Shown piece by piece: positions 43,267 to 55,426 of a stretch of 64,000 bases of DNA; position 1 is the first letter of the stretch, and each line of letters starts with the position of its first letter. Below the pieces are notes generated by a model, which was given only the letters and a program-made list of their open reading frames with translations, made no database searches and was not told the DNA's origin. Position numbers and translations under genes: made by a program. Source of the DNA: Flectonema sp. DT1601 (Eukaryota > Euglenozoa > Diplonemea > Diplonemida > Diplonemidae); NCBI GenBank assembly GCA_964019425.1, contig OZ025824.1, positions 486,001 to 550,000 on the forward strand, given 5' to 3'.

Positions 43267-44064
43267 TTAGAAGGGAATCTCCCCACCAGACTGGAAGGCC
43301 GCCTCCGACAGGGCACAGTTGGTGCATCCCCCGCTGCCGCACGGAGGAAGGCAAGGTCCCCGGAGCATCCTCGGGCACCAGTCGTCGACGCACTCTCCGT
43401 TGATGACTCTGCACTGGTCGTATCCCGAGGTCTCGCACTTCGCAAGCGAGAAACCCGAGCAGTCCACGCCCTCGCTGCTCAACGACGCGAACATCAGCCT
43501 CACGTTCGAATCGATGTCCACTCTCTCGAGGTGGTTCCTCGGAACCTGCTTCCTGAACGACATGAACTTGTGCTTGTCCTCCCCCGCGTCGCTGATGAAC
43601 TTCGGCCCGCACTGCGAAGGAGTCCAACCCTGGGTCACCAGGTAGTTCCTGAAGTCCGCGTTCAGCCCGGCCTCGCATCCGTTGCACTTGTAGATGTTGA
43701 TGTAGATGTCGCACTTCTTCACCGACGGGTGGTCCGCGCACCAGAACCTCATGAACGAACCCGACGCGATGTTCCATGGCGGGATGTAGGCGGCGTTCAG
43801 GAGTTGCGACTCGGGGATGTGGAAGAACCTCGAACCAGCAGTCTCCGGGTCGATCCACCCAGGCATGTAGTTGGCCACTTGCCCTCCCCCGAGAGGGATC
43901 AACGTTCCGCTGCTCACCGTCGCCGCGCTGCTCGTGTCCGGCGTCCCGAACACGCACCAACAGACGTCCGTCGGGTACTTGCTCAGGGCTGCCTGCAGGG
44001 CAGGCGAGTCTTGGGCTTGGGCAGCTGCGACGACCGCCGTGATCAGGGTAGCGATGGCCTTCAT
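43267..44064 (-). CDS. secreted Cys-rich array protein, A-type copy A4
   Basis: 265 residues, Arg235 as in A3 and A6. Preceded by spacer Y2. Lies 1709 bp from A3, one X-A period. Intact. Confidence 0.88.
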   Translation of the reverse strand: MKAIATLITAVVAAAQAQDSPALQAALSKYPTDVCWCVFGTPDTSSAATVSSGTLIPLGGGQVANYMPGWIDPETAGSRFFHIPESQLLNAAYIPPWNIASGSFMRFWCADHPSVKKCDIYINIYKCNGCEAGLNADFRNYLVTQGWTPSQCGPKFISDAGEDKHKFMSFRKQVPRNHLERVDIDSNVRLMFASLSSEGVDCSGFSLAKCETSGYDQCRVINGECVDDWCPRMLRGPCLPPCGSGGCTNCALSEAAFQSGGEIPF

Positions 44065-44117
44065 GTTTGTTTTTTTTTTTTTTTTTTTTTTCCCGCACAA
44101 AAAAGGGGGTTTCAAAG

Positions 44118-46109
44118 CAAAACCTGTTTTGAGAATGAAGGCGTGAGGGAAAAAAAAGCAGACCGACAACTCTACCAGTGCAATTGTTTGTTGAGAGGGG
44201 GTTGCCTTTCGACAACTTAAGAAAAAACCAAATCACTGTTTCAACTGAGATGTCAAACCGAAGCACAACTAAATCCAAGCAACGTTAAGTATTTAATTAT
44301 TTTGGATCCCATGACAGCAATCACGGGAGGAAAGGCAGGTTGCTATGAAAAAGGTGCGGCCGACGATCTCAGGATCATATTTGAGACGGGAGAGGAACAG
44401 AGCAGAGGAAGACCAGAGGGGACAAGATTTAGAATAACTAATCGAGACATCCATCACGTTCCTCCTTTGCATAAAATAAGGGAGTTGTGGGAGGAGAGGT
44501 ATTAGTTAGGAGACAAATAAAACAAAGTGAGTGACACAATATATATATATATAACGATATCATGATAACCTTACGGCGAAACCAGTGCGATTAATTAATC
44601 ATTATGGTCACTTTTATACGATAGAAAAAAAGGAGGGGAAACTTGCCATCGGGGTGTTCACTTTCATACCGAGAGATGCAAGTCCGCCGTTCATTATTTT
44701 TGTATGCATGAGAAGAATCCATTCTGACCCTTGAGGATGTAAATTATATACCTCATTGTTCATGGTTTAGAAAGATAAATCACTGCTCTCTACTAATGAC
44801 ATTTATCTCGATCACTTGGCAACAGAAGTTTCTTGCCAGCAGGTGAATTCAATCCAGAACGACAGAACTGACATCTTCAGATCCCAAAAAAAAGGAAAGT
44901 TCTCCAAAAGAAAATAAAAGAACGGAGGAATCAACAAAAATACTCAAAAGTGACACTTCAATTATATCATCAGATCCTAATCCTGAACTCCAAATCGTGT
45001 CCTGGCACTAGCACCTTATATCGATGGAAGCTAAAAATAGAAGAAAACGGAAGAAGTTTTTTTTTTTTTTTTTTTTTAAATACTAAAAACGGACAAAAAA
45101 TAAAAAAACAAAAGGACAAGAAAAAAAAACTAACTATAGCAGGAGGAAAGATATTTTATTGTTCTTCACAACGAGAAAAGGATTGCCAGATGTTGTGTTT
45201 GCTGAACCAAGCTCAGCATCGAGTACATGAATAAACCACGTAGTGACGATAACCGGATTGAAAAAATATAAAAAGATAAAACAACCAGCTCTGCTTCATT
45301 CAACAGAAAGGTTGTTAGTTGTCGAGTGTTAGAAGGATTCTTGCATGAAAAGGTATTGCTGCATATACACACAACTCTACATAAACTCACAAGGACAACA
45401 CAACAACCAATTCCTTCACCGTGTACAAAACAAGTTCTTTAATTAGTTAGGAGCGCCAGCGCAAAAGGGGGGAAGATGAAACGACCAGCACAGCTACCTG
45501 CAAGAACTCGATTGGTGGATGAATAGAGAGACAGAACAGATGGAGAACAAATGAAAAATAAAAACCACAGACAGAAGGTTAGTGAGAGATATTCACATGC
45601 CAACAGGTTTGCTGCAGGTCAACTACCAAAATGAAGACTTTTCATGATTGGTAGTCGACAAGCGCCAAGTAGATAAATCACCAACTCAACCCAACCCAAC
45701 CCAACACCTTCCCGCAATTCCATCATGCCAGAAAACTATTTCCAAATGATTCTCAAAATGATAAAAAGGAAATACCTTCTCTCCCCCTCAGCAGTTCGTT
45801 GAAAGGAAGCTTTGACTGACTGGATGAACTGCACAACTACTCCAAGAAGCAGCTGATGAATAATTTCAAGAACAACTAACTCGTTTCGTTTTTTTTTTTT
45901 TTTTATTGATGAGTAGCTTTGGGATAGTTCATAGCTCAATAAGTATGTAAAATAATTATTATTTGGAAAGAAGACAAAACACTAAATGAAGACCACTATT
46001 TACTGACCGACACGACACACAAAACACTGAAGAAGTACTTTATACAAAGTGATGATTCATTGCAGGTGTTTGAAAAACATTTAGTCAGTAGAACACCTCA
46101 AATACCCTC
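44118..46109. repeat. spacer Y2 between A4 and B2
   Basis: Y-type, 6511 bp from Y1 and 4796 bp from Y3. It has a few private substitutions (AAGAACTCGATTGG, AGACAGAACAG, TAGTCGACAAG), so it is an older branch than the Y1/Y3 pair. Confidence 0.85.
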
Positions 46110-46931
46110 CTACTGAAAGGCAGCCTCCTTGAGAGCACAGTTGTTGCATCCTCCCCTGCCGCACGGAGGAATGCAACCGCCTCCTCCTCCGCTCTGAATT
46201 GGACCCTGAAACGTTTTCGGGCACCAGTCGTCAACACACTCTCCCTTGATGACCTTGCATTGCTTGCGATCCGGATGCTCGCACTTGTCAAGAGTAAAGT
46301 CAGCGCAGTTCACACCATCTGCGGACATCGTTACGAACATCAACTTCACGTTCGAATCGATTTCAATTCTCTCCAGCTGGTTGTTTGCAAGCTGCTTTCT
46401 GTAAGTCATGAACTTGTGCGATTCCTCACCCGCATCGCTGATGAACTTCGGACCGCACTGCGAAGGAGTCCAACCGTTGGTCACCAGGTAGTTCGAGAAA
46501 TCCTCATTCAATCCAACCTCACATCCCGAGCACTTGTAAACGTTCACATACACGTCGCACTTCTGCACTTTCACGTCATCCGTGCACCACATTCTCATAA
46601 ACGAGTTCGGTGCGATGTTCCACGTCGGGATGTACACCGCGTTCCCCAACTGAGATCCAGGGAAGTCGAAGAATCTAGAACCAGCGGTGGCAGGGTCAAT
46701 CCACCCAGGCATGTGGTTCCCTACGAACCCACCCCCAACAGGGAGCACTACCGGGGCTGCGCTCACCGTCGCCGTGCTGATCGTCGGCGCCGGTCCAAAA
46801 AGCATCGCAAACGAAACTCCTCCTTTCATCTTATCCTCTACGATGTGCTGCACGGCAGGCGAGTCTTGTTGTGGTTGGGCATGGGCCGCAACGAACACGG
46901 AAGCGACAAGGGCTGCTGCGATGGTCTTCAT
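46110..46931 (-). CDS. secreted Cys-rich array protein, B-type copy B2
   Basis: 273 residues; differs from B1 and B3 by Asp118 instead of Asn. Otherwise same signal peptide and 14 cysteines. Intact. Confidence 0.88.
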   Translation of the reverse strand: MKTIAAALVASVFVAAHAQPQQDSPAVQHIVEDKMKGGVSFAMLFGPAPTISTATVSAAPVVLPVGGGFVGNHMPGWIDPATAGSRFFDFPGSQLGNAVYIPTWNIAPNSFMRMWCTDDVKVQKCDVYVNVYKCSGCEVGLNEDFSNYLVTNGWTPSQCGPKFISDAGEESHKFMTYRKQLANNQLERIEIDSNVKLMFVTMSADGVNCADFTLDKCEHPDRKQCKVIKGECVDDWCPKTFQGPIQSGGGGGCIPPCGRGGCNNCALKEAAFQ

Positions 46932-47204
46932 TTTAATTTGGGTTGGTTGTTGTTTTTATTTGTTTTAATCAAAAGCTTTGCAACAGGAAAGGGAATATAA
47001 ACATAAAATTATTCACAACATTTAGCTTACTAAAAACAACCGACAGAGCTCGAACGGTCAACGAACCGTCTCCCTTATATCCCCCCCCTTCCAATAAACA
47101 CAAACACATTCATTCATTCCTGTTATTACCCAATATTCTCATTTTTTTTTATATTAATCCTGAGTGGCAAAACACCAAAAAATAAGTACTACCTCATTAT
47201 AGAA
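46932..47204 (-). promoter_or_regulatory. B-type upstream region (B2)
   Basis: Copy of the B-specific region with a shorter C run and small substitutions (CCCAATATTCTCA). Same junction with the palindrome. Confidence 0.4.
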
Positions 47205-47360
47205 CAAAACCTGTTTTGAGAATGAAGGCGTGAGGGAAAAAAAGCAGACCGACAACTCAACCAGACAGGACTAATAATAATCCAGAATAATTATGGTTAC
47301 ATTGCTCGATGCAAATGCGGAACACCCGTGACGTGCAGCGTGCGGTGCCCGAAGAAGAGA

Positions 47361-47398
<38 letters not shown>

Positions 47399-48062
47399 TG
47401 TGTGTATCTGAAAAAGGCGAGAGAGAGAGGGGGGAAAAGCAAGTTCAAAAAAAAAAAAAAAAAAAAACAGGAAAGCCTGATTGACGGCAAGAAAAACGAC
47501 TCTCCGACCTTCATTTTTTTTTTTTCTTTTTTCAACAAGAAAAGACTTCCGTCCCACACGCAGAGAAGACATCGCATCGCGTTCGACAAAAAAAGAGATG
47601 CCAAAACTGAGGTGAGGCGTTGCTTTTTTCCTTGGTTCGCCAGCTTAATTCTTTTTTTCTTTTCTTTTCTTTTCGTTTCCCAGCGCGCCGTGTGGAAAAA
47701 AGCAACTCGGAGCCTTACTACGGGTAAATAACAGTGAACAATTATTCCGAAACAGCGAGAAAGAACCTCCAACAAGAATCTAACAAAAGGACGGAACAAT
47801 TTCAGTTCCCTTCATACAGAGACCAATGGAGGCTAATGAAGAGCCAGTAACGCAATCGACATAGCAGAGCAGAGCAGATCAGAGCAGAGCAGATCAGAGC
47901 AAGGATTTCACAAGATGCACCGCAGGAAAGGATTTCACCAACGAACACTTCAGTTGTTTCGAGCAGAAGACAATTAACCACAAGAAAAGTTCCTCAACAC
48001 GAAAATTATTGAAATTGGGATACGCGGCAACCCGCTACGATTCTCTCCAATTTCGTGCTTTC
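47205..48062. repeat. spacer X4 between B2 and A5
   Basis: X-type with a poly-A stretch like X1 (about 47447-47467) and a variant CAGAG tract containing two GATCAGAGC interruptions, shared only with X7. Confidence 0.85.
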
Positions 48063-48860
48063 TTAGAAGGGAATCTCCCCACCAGACTGGAAGGCCGCCT
48101 CCGACAGGGCACAGTTGGTGCATCCCCCGCTGCCGCACGGAGGAAGGCAAGGTCCCTGGAGCATCCTCGGACACCAGTCGTCGACGCACTCTCCGTTGAT
48201 GACTCTGCACTGGTCGTATCCCGAGGTCTCGCACTTCGCAAGCGAGAAACCCGAGCAGTCCACGCCCTCGCTGCTCAACGACGCGAACATCAGCCTCACG
48301 TTCGAATCGATGTCCACTCTCTCGAGGTGGTTCCTCGGAACCTGCTTCCTGAACGACATGAACTTGTGCTTGTCCTCCCCCGCGTCGCTGATGAACTTCG
48401 GCCCGCACTGCGAAGGAGTCCAACCCTGGGTCACCAGGTAGTTCCTGAAGTCCGCGTTCAGCCCGGCCTCGCATCCGTTGCACTTGTAGATGTTGATGTA
48501 GATGTCGCACTTCTTCACCGACGGGTGGTCCGCGCACCAGAACCTCATGAACGAACCCGACGCGATGTTCCATGGCGGGATGTAGGCGGCGTTCAGGAGT
48601 TGCGACTCGGGGATGTGGAAGAACCTCGAACCAGCAGTCTCCGGGTCGATCCACCCAGGCATGTAGTTGGCCACTTGCCCTCCCCCGAGAGGGATCAACG
48701 TTCCGCTGCTCACCGTCGCCGCGCTGCTCGTGTCCGGCGTCCCGAACACGCACCAACAGACGTCCGTCGGGTACTTGCTCAGGGCTGCCTGCAGGGCAGG
48801 CGAGTCTTGGGCTTGGGCAGCTGCGACGACCGCCGTGATCAGGGTAGCGATGGCCTTCAT
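48063..48860 (-). CDS. secreted Cys-rich array protein, A-type copy A5
   Basis: 265 residues, Gln235, Asn140; protein as A2. Shares with A1 a silent change at codon 228 region (GGACACCAG rather than GGGCACCAG on the plus strand). Intact; upstream spacer Y3. Confidence 0.88.
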   Translation of the reverse strand: MKAIATLITAVVAAAQAQDSPALQAALSKYPTDVCWCVFGTPDTSSAATVSSGTLIPLGGGQVANYMPGWIDPETAGSRFFHIPESQLLNAAYIPPWNIASGSFMRFWCADHPSVKKCDIYINIYKCNGCEAGLNADFRNYLVTQGWTPSQCGPKFISDAGEDKHKFMSFRKQVPRNHLERVDIDSNVRLMFASLSSEGVDCSGFSLAKCETSGYDQCRVINGECVDDWCPRMLQGPCLPPCGSGGCTNCALSEAAFQSGGEIPF

Positions 48861-48913
48861 GTTTGTTTTTTTTTTTTTTTTTTTTTTCCCGCACAAAAAA
48901 GGGGGTTTCAAAG

Positions 48914-50905
48914 CAAAACCTGTTTTGAGAATGAAGGCGTGAGGGAAAAAAAAGCAGACCGACAACTCTACCAGTGCAATTGTTTGTTGAGAGGGGGTTG
49001 CCTTTCGACAACTTAAGAAAAAACCAAATCACTGTTTCAACTGAGATGTCAAACCGAAGCACAACTAAATCCAAGCAACGTTAAGTATTTAATTATTTTG
49101 GATCCCATGACAGCAATCACGGGAGGAAAGGCAGGTTGCTATGAAAAAGGTGCGGCCGACGATCTCAGGATCATATTTGAGACGGGAGAGGAACAGAGCA
49201 GAGGAAGACCAGAGGGGACAAGATTTAGAATAACTAATCGAGACATCCATCACGTTCCTCCTTTGCATAAAATAAGGGAGTTGTGGGAGGAGAGGTATTA
49301 GTTAGGAGACAAATAAAACAAAGTGAGTGACACAATATATATATATATAACGATATCATGATAACCTTACGGCGAAACCAGTGCGATTAATTAATCATTA
49401 TGGTCACTTTTATACGATAGAAAAAAAGGAGGGGAAACTTGCCATCGGGGTGTTCACTTTCATACCGAGAGATGCAAGTCCGCCGTTCATTATTTTTGTA
49501 TGCATGAGAAGAATCCATTCTGACCCTTGAGGATGTAAATTATATACCTCATTGTTCATGGTTTAGAAAGATAAATCACTGCTCTCTACTAATGACATTT
49601 ATCTCGATCACTTGGCAACAGAAGTTTCTTGCCAGCAGGTGAATTCAATCCAGAACGACAGAACTGACATCTTCAGATCCCAAAAAAAAGGAAAGTTCTC
49701 CAAAAGAAAATAAAAGAACGGAGGAATCAACAAAAATACTCAAAAGTGACACTTCAATTATATCATCAGATCCTAATCCTGAACTCCAAATCGTGTCCTG
49801 GCACTAGCACCTTATATCGATGGAAGCTAAAAATAGAAGAAAACGGAAGAAGTTTTTTTTTTTTTTTTTTTTTAAATACTAAAAACGGACAAAAAATAAA
49901 AAAACAAAAGGACAAGAAAAAAAAACTAACTATAGCAGGAGGAAAGATATTTTATTGTTCTTCACAACGAGAAAAGGATTGCCAGATGTTGTGTTTGCTG
50001 AACCAAGCTCAGCATCGAGTACATGAATAAACCACGTAGTGACGATAACCGGATTGAAAAAATATAAAAAGATAAAACAACCAGCTCTGCTTCATTCAAC
50101 AGAAAGGTTGTTAGTTGTCGAGTGTTAGAAGGATTCTTGCATGAAAAGGTATTGCTGCATATACACACAACTCTACATAAACTCACAAGGACAACACAAC
50201 AACCAATTCCTTCACCGTGTACAAAACAAGTTCTTTAATTAGTTAGGAGCGCCAGCGCAAAAGGGGGGAAGATGAAACGACCAGCACAGCTACCTGCAAG
50301 AACTTGATTGGTGGATGAATAGAGAGACAGAGCAGATGGAGAACAAATGAAAAATAAAAACCACAGACAGAAGGTTAGTGAGAGATATTCACATGCCAAC
50401 AGGTTTGCTGCAGGTCAACTACCAAAATGAAGACTTTTCATGATTGGTAGTTGACAAGCGCCAAGTAGATAAATCACCAACTCAACCCAACCCAACCCAA
50501 CACCTTCCCGCAATTCCATCATGCCAGAAAACTATTTCCAAATGATTCTCAAAATGATAAAAAGGAAATACCTTCTCTCCCCCTCAGCAGTTCGTTGAAA
50601 GGAAGCTTTGACTGGCTGGATGAACTGCACAACTACTCCAAGAAGCAGCTGATGAATAATTTCAAGAACAACTAACTCGTTTCGTTTTTTTTTTTTTTTT
50701 ATTGATGAGTAGCTTTGGGATAGTTCATAGCTCAATAAGTATGTAAAATAATTATTATTTGGAAAGAAGACAAAACACTAAATGAAGACCACTATTTACT
50801 GACCGACACGACACACAAAACACTGAAGAAGTACTTTATACAAAGTGATGATTCATTGCAGGTGTTTGAAAAACATTTAGTCAGTAGAACACCTCAAATA
50901 CCCTC
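48914..50905. repeat. spacer Y3 between A5 and B3
   Basis: Y-type; nearly identical to Y1 at offset 11307 bp, including the AAGAACTTGATTGG variant. Carries the same TA microsatellite and T run. Confidence 0.85.
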
Positions 50906-51727
50906 CTACTGAAAGGCAGCCTCCTTGAGAGCACAGTTGTTGCATCCTCCCCTGCCGCACGGAGGAATGCAACCGCCTCCTCCTCCACTCTGAATTGGAC
51001 CCTGAAACGTTTTCGGGCACCAGTCGTCAACACACTCTCCCTTGATGACCTTGCATTGCTTGCGATCCGGATGCTCGCACTTGTCAAGAGTAAAGTCAGC
51101 GCAGTTCACACCATCTGCGGACATCGTTACGAACATCAACTTCACGTTCGAATCGATTTCAATTCTCTCCAGCTGGTTGTTTGCAAGCTGCTTTCTGTAA
51201 GTCATGAACTTGTGCGATTCCTCACCCGCATCGCTGATGAACTTCGGACCGCACTGCGAAGGAGTCCAACCGTTGGTCACCAGGTAGTTCGAGAAATCCT
51301 CATTCAATCCAACCTCACATCCCGAGCACTTGTAAACGTTCACATACACGTCGCACTTCTGCACTTTCACGTCATTCGTGCACCACATTCTCATAAACGA
51401 GTTCGGTGCAATGTTCCACGTCGGGATGTACACCGCGTTCCCCAACTGAGATCCAGGGAAGTCGAAGAATCTAGAACCAGCGGTGGCAGGGTCAATCCAC
51501 CCAGGCATGTGGTTCCCTACGAACCCACCCCCAACAGGGAGCACTACCGGGGCTGCGCTCACCGTCGCCGTGCTGATCGTCGGCGCCGGTCCAAAAAGCA
51601 TCGCAAACGAAACTCCTCCTTTCATCTTATCCTCTACGATGTGCTGCACGGCAGGCGAGTCTTGTTGTGGTTGGGCATGGGCCGCAACGAACACGGAAGC
51701 GACAAGGGCTGCTGCGATGGTCTTCAT
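50906..51727 (-). CDS. secreted Cys-rich array protein, B-type copy B3
   Basis: 273 residues, protein identical to B1 (Asn118). Part of the 11307-bp duplicated block. Intact. Confidence 0.88.
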   Translation of the reverse strand: MKTIAAALVASVFVAAHAQPQQDSPAVQHIVEDKMKGGVSFAMLFGPAPTISTATVSAAPVVLPVGGGFVGNHMPGWIDPATAGSRFFDFPGSQLGNAVYIPTWNIAPNSFMRMWCTNDVKVQKCDVYVNVYKCSGCEVGLNEDFSNYLVTNGWTPSQCGPKFISDAGEESHKFMTYRKQLANNQLERIEIDSNVKLMFVTMSADGVNCADFTLDKCEHPDRKQCKVIKGECVDDWCPKTFQGPIQSGGGGGCIPPCGRGGCNNCALKEAAFQ

Positions 51728-52001
51728 TTTAATTTGGGTTGGTTGTTGTTTTTATTTGTTTTAATCAAAAGCTTTGCAACAGGAAAGGGAATATAAACAT
51801 AAAATTATTCACAACATTTAGCTTACTAAAAACAACCGACAGAGCTCGAACGGTCAACGAACCGTCTCCCTTATATCCCCCCCCCTTCCAATAAACACAA
51901 ACACATTCATTCATTCCTGTTATTACCCAACATTCTCTTTTTTTTTTATATTAATCCTGTGTGGTAAAACACCAAAAAATAAGTACCACCTCATTATAGA
52001 G
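51728..52001 (-). promoter_or_regulatory. B-type upstream region (B3)
   Basis: Matches the B1 region, including the ten-base C run and CATTCTCTTTT. Confidence 0.4.
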
Positions 52002-52157
52002 CAAAACCTGTTTTGAGAATGAAGGCGTGAGGAAAAAAAAGCAGACCGACAACTCAACCAGACAGGACTAATAATAATCCAGAATAATTATGGTTACATT
52101 GCTCGATGCAAATGCGGAACACCCGTGACGTGCAGCGTGCGGTGCCCGAAGAAGAGA

Positions 52158-52195
<38 letters not shown>

Positions 52196-52864
52196 TGTGT
52201 GTATCTGAAAAAGGCGAGAGAGAGAGGGGGGAAAAGCAAGTTCAAAAAAGAAAGAAAAAATAAAAAACAGGAAAGCCTGATTGACGGCAAGAAAAACGAC
52301 TCCCCGACCTTCATTTTTTTTTTTTTCTTTTTTCAAACAAGAAAAGACTTCCGTCCCACACGCAGAGAAGACATCGCATCGCGTTCGACAAAAAAAGAGA
52401 TGCCAAAACTGAGGTGAGGCGTTGCTTTCTTCCTTGGTTCGCCAGCTTAATTCTTCTTTTCTTTTCTTTTCTTTTCTTTTCGTTTCGTTTCCCAGCGCGC
52501 CGTGTGGAAAAAAGCAACTCGGAGCCTTACTACGGGTAAATAACAGTGAACAATTATTCTGAAACAGCGAGAAAGAACCTCCAACAAGAATCTAACAAAA
52601 GGACGGAACAATTTCAGTTCCCTTCATACAGAGACCAATGGAGGCTAATGAAGAGCCAGTAACGCAATCGACATAGCAGAGCAGAGCAGAGCAGATCAGA
52701 GCAAGGATTTCACAAGATGCACCGCAGGAAAGGATTTCACCAACGAACACTTCAGTTGTTTCGAGCAGAAGACAATTAACCACAAGAAAAGTTCCTCAAC
52801 ACGAAAATTATTGAAATTGGGATACGCGGCAACCCGCTACGATTCTCTCCAATTTCGTGCTTTC
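52002..52864. repeat. spacer X5 between B3 and A6
   Basis: Copy of X2 at offset 11307 bp with the same GA and TTTTC tract lengths. Confidence 0.85.
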
Positions 52865-53662
52865 TTAGAAGGGAATCTCCCCACCAGACTGGAAGGCCGC
52901 CTCCGACAGGGCACAGTTGGTGCATCCCCCGCTGCCGCACGGAGGAAGGCAAGGTCCCCGGAGCATCCTCGGGCACCAGTCGTCGACGCACTCTCCGTTG
53001 ATGACTCTGCACTGGTCGTATCCCGAGGTCTCGCACTTCGCAAGCGAGAAACCCGAGCAGTCCACGCCCTCGCTGCTCAACGACGCGAACATCAGCCTCA
53101 CGTTCGAATCGATGTCCACTCTCTCGAGGTGGTTCCTCGGAACCTGCTTCCTGAACGACATGAACTTGTGCTTGTCCTCCCCCGCGTCGCTGATGAACTT
53201 CGGCCCGCACTGCGAAGGAGTCCAACCCTGGGTCACCAGGTAGTTCCTGAAGTCCGCGTTCAGCCCGGCCTCGCATCCGTTGCACTTGTAGATGTTGATG
53301 TAGATGTCGCACTTCTTCACCGACGGGTGGTCCGCGCACCAGAACCTCATGAACGAACCCGACGCGATGTTCCATGGCGGGATGTAGGCGGCGTTCAGGA
53401 GCTGCGACTCGGGGATGTGGAAGAACCTCGAACCAGCAGTCTCCGGGTCGATCCACCCAGGCATGTAGTTGGCCACTTGCCCTCCCCCGAGAGGGATCAA
53501 CGTTCCGCTGCTCACCGTCGCCGCGCTGCTCGTGTCCGGCGTCCCGAACACGCACCAACAGACGTCCGTCGGGTACTTGCTCAGGGCTGCCTGCAGGGCA
53601 GGCGAGTCTTGGGCTTGGGCAGCTGCGACGACCGCCGTGATCAGGGTAGCGATGGCCTTCAT
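52865..53662 (-). CDS. secreted Cys-rich array protein, A-type copy A6
   Basis: 265 residues; same protein as A3 (Arg235). The duplicated block continues through it without visible change. Intact. Confidence 0.88.
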   Translation of the reverse strand: MKAIATLITAVVAAAQAQDSPALQAALSKYPTDVCWCVFGTPDTSSAATVSSGTLIPLGGGQVANYMPGWIDPETAGSRFFHIPESQLLNAAYIPPWNIASGSFMRFWCADHPSVKKCDIYINIYKCNGCEAGLNADFRNYLVTQGWTPSQCGPKFISDAGEDKHKFMSFRKQVPRNHLERVDIDSNVRLMFASLSSEGVDCSGFSLAKCETSGYDQCRVINGECVDDWCPRMLRGPCLPPCGSGGCTNCALSEAAFQSGGEIPF

Positions 53663-53713
53663 GTTTGTTTTTTTTTTTTTTTTCTTTCCCGCACAAAAAA
53701 AGGGGTTTCAAAG

Positions 53714-54578
53714 CAAAACCTGTTTTGAGAATGAAGGCGTGAGGGAAAAAAAAGCAGACCGACAACTCAAACAGACAGGACTAATAATAATCCAGAATAT
53801 TTATGGTTACATTGCTCGATGCAAATGCGGAACACCCGTGACGTGCAGCGTGCGGTGCCCGAAGAAGAGAGAGGGAGAGAGAGAGGGAGAGAGAGAGAGG
53901 GAGGTGTGTGTATCTGAAAAAGGCGAGAGAGAGAGGGGGGAAAAGCAAGTTCAAAAAAGAAAGAAAAAATAAAAAACAGGAAAGCCTGATTGACGGCAAG
54001 AAAAACGACTCCCCGACCTTCATTTTTTTTTTTTTCTTTTTTCAAACAAGAAAAGACTTCCGTCCCACACGCAGAGAAGACATCGCATCGCGTTCGACAA
54101 AAAAAGAGATGCCAAAACTGAGGTGAGGCGTTGCTTTCTTCCTTGGTTCGCCAGCTTAATTCTTCTTTTCTTTTCTTTTCTTTTCTTTTCGTTTCGTTTC
54201 CCAGCGCGCCGTGTGGAAAAAAGCAACTCGGAGCCTTACTACGGGTAAATAACAGTGAACAATTATTCCGAAACAGCGAGAAAGAACCTCCAACAAGAAT
54301 CTAACAAAAGGACGGAACAATTTCAGTTCCCTTCATACAGAGACCAATGGAGGCTAATGAAGAGCCAGTAACGCAATCGACATAGCAGAGCAGAGCAGAG
54401 CAGAGCAGATCAGAGCAAGGATTTCACAAGATGCACCGCAGGAAAGGATTTCACCAACGAACACTTCAGTTGTTTCGAGCAGAAGACAATTAACCACAAG
54501 AAAAGTTCCTCAACACGAAAATTATTGAAATTGGGATACGCGGCAACCCGCTACGATTCTCTCCAATTTCGTGCTTTC
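53714..54578. repeat. spacer X6 between A6 and A7
   Basis: Copy of X3 at offset 11307 bp up to the CAGAG tract near 54385, where one extra CAGAG unit shifts the offset to 11312. Confidence 0.85.
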
Positions 54579-55376
54579 TTAGAAGGGAATCTCCCCACCA
54601 GACTGGAAGGCCGCCTCCGACAGGGCACAGTTGGTGCATCCCCCGCTGCCGCACGGAGGAAGGCAAGGTCCCTGGAGCATCCTCGGGCACCAGTCGTCGA
54701 CGCACTCTCCGTTGATGACTCTGCACTGGTCGTATCCCGAGGTCTCGCACTTCGCAAGCGAGAAACCCGAGCAGTCCACGCCCTCGCTGCTCAACGACGC
54801 GAACATCAGCCTCACGTTCGAATCGATGTCCACTCTCTCGAGGTGGTTCCTCGGAACCTGCTTCCTGAACGACATGAACTTGTGCTTGTCCTCCCCCGCG
54901 TCGCTGATGAACTTCGGCCCGCACTGCGAAGGAGTCCAACCCTGGGTCACCAGGTAGTTCCTGAAGTCCGCGTTCAGCCCGGCCTCGCATCCGTTGCACT
55001 TGTAGATGTTGATGTAGATGTCGCACTTCTTCACCGACGGGTGGTCCGCGCACCAGAACCTCATGAACGAACCCGACGCGATGTTCCATGGCGGGATGTA
55101 GGCGGCGTTCAGGAGCTGCGACTCGGGGATGTGGAAGAACCTCGAACCAGCGGTCTCCGGGTCGATCCACCCAGGCATGTAGTTGGCCACTTGCCCTCCC
55201 CCGAGAGGGATCAACGTTCCGCTGCTCACCGTCGCCGCGCTGCTCGTGTCCGGCGTCCCGAACACGCACCAACAGACGTCCGTCGGGTACTTGCTCAGGG
55301 CTGCCTGCAGGGCAGGCGAGTCTTGGGCTTGGGCAGCTGCAACGACCGCCGTGATCAGGGTAGCGATGGCCTTCAT
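54579..55376 (-). CDS. secreted Cys-rich array protein, A-type copy A7
   Basis: 265 residues, Gln235, Asn140. Small silent changes distinguish it (CAGCGGTCTCC on the plus strand, shared with A8; GCTGCAACGACC). Homology with the A4 block therefore ends inside or just before this gene. Intact. Confidence 0.88.
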   Translation of the reverse strand: MKAIATLITAVVAAAQAQDSPALQAALSKYPTDVCWCVFGTPDTSSAATVSSGTLIPLGGGQVANYMPGWIDPETAGSRFFHIPESQLLNAAYIPPWNIASGSFMRFWCADHPSVKKCDIYINIYKCNGCEAGLNADFRNYLVTQGWTPSQCGPKFISDAGEDKHKFMSFRKQVPRNHLERVDIDSNVRLMFASLSSEGVDCSGFSLAKCETSGYDQCRVINGECVDDWCPRMLQGPCLPPCGSGGCTNCALSEAAFQSGGEIPF

Positions 55377-55426
55377 GTTTGTTTTTTTTTTTTTTTTTTT
55401 CCCGCACAAAAATAGGGGTTTCAAAG

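Noticed and set aside
43178-44278. A 366-codon same-strand frame overlapping A4 (and equivalents over the other A copies), longer than the called gene
   Set aside because: Arg/Pro/Gly-rich, no domain, no signal peptide, begins in spacer homopolymers, and is not conserved in B or C types. The called frame keeps cysteines and motifs across A, B and C.
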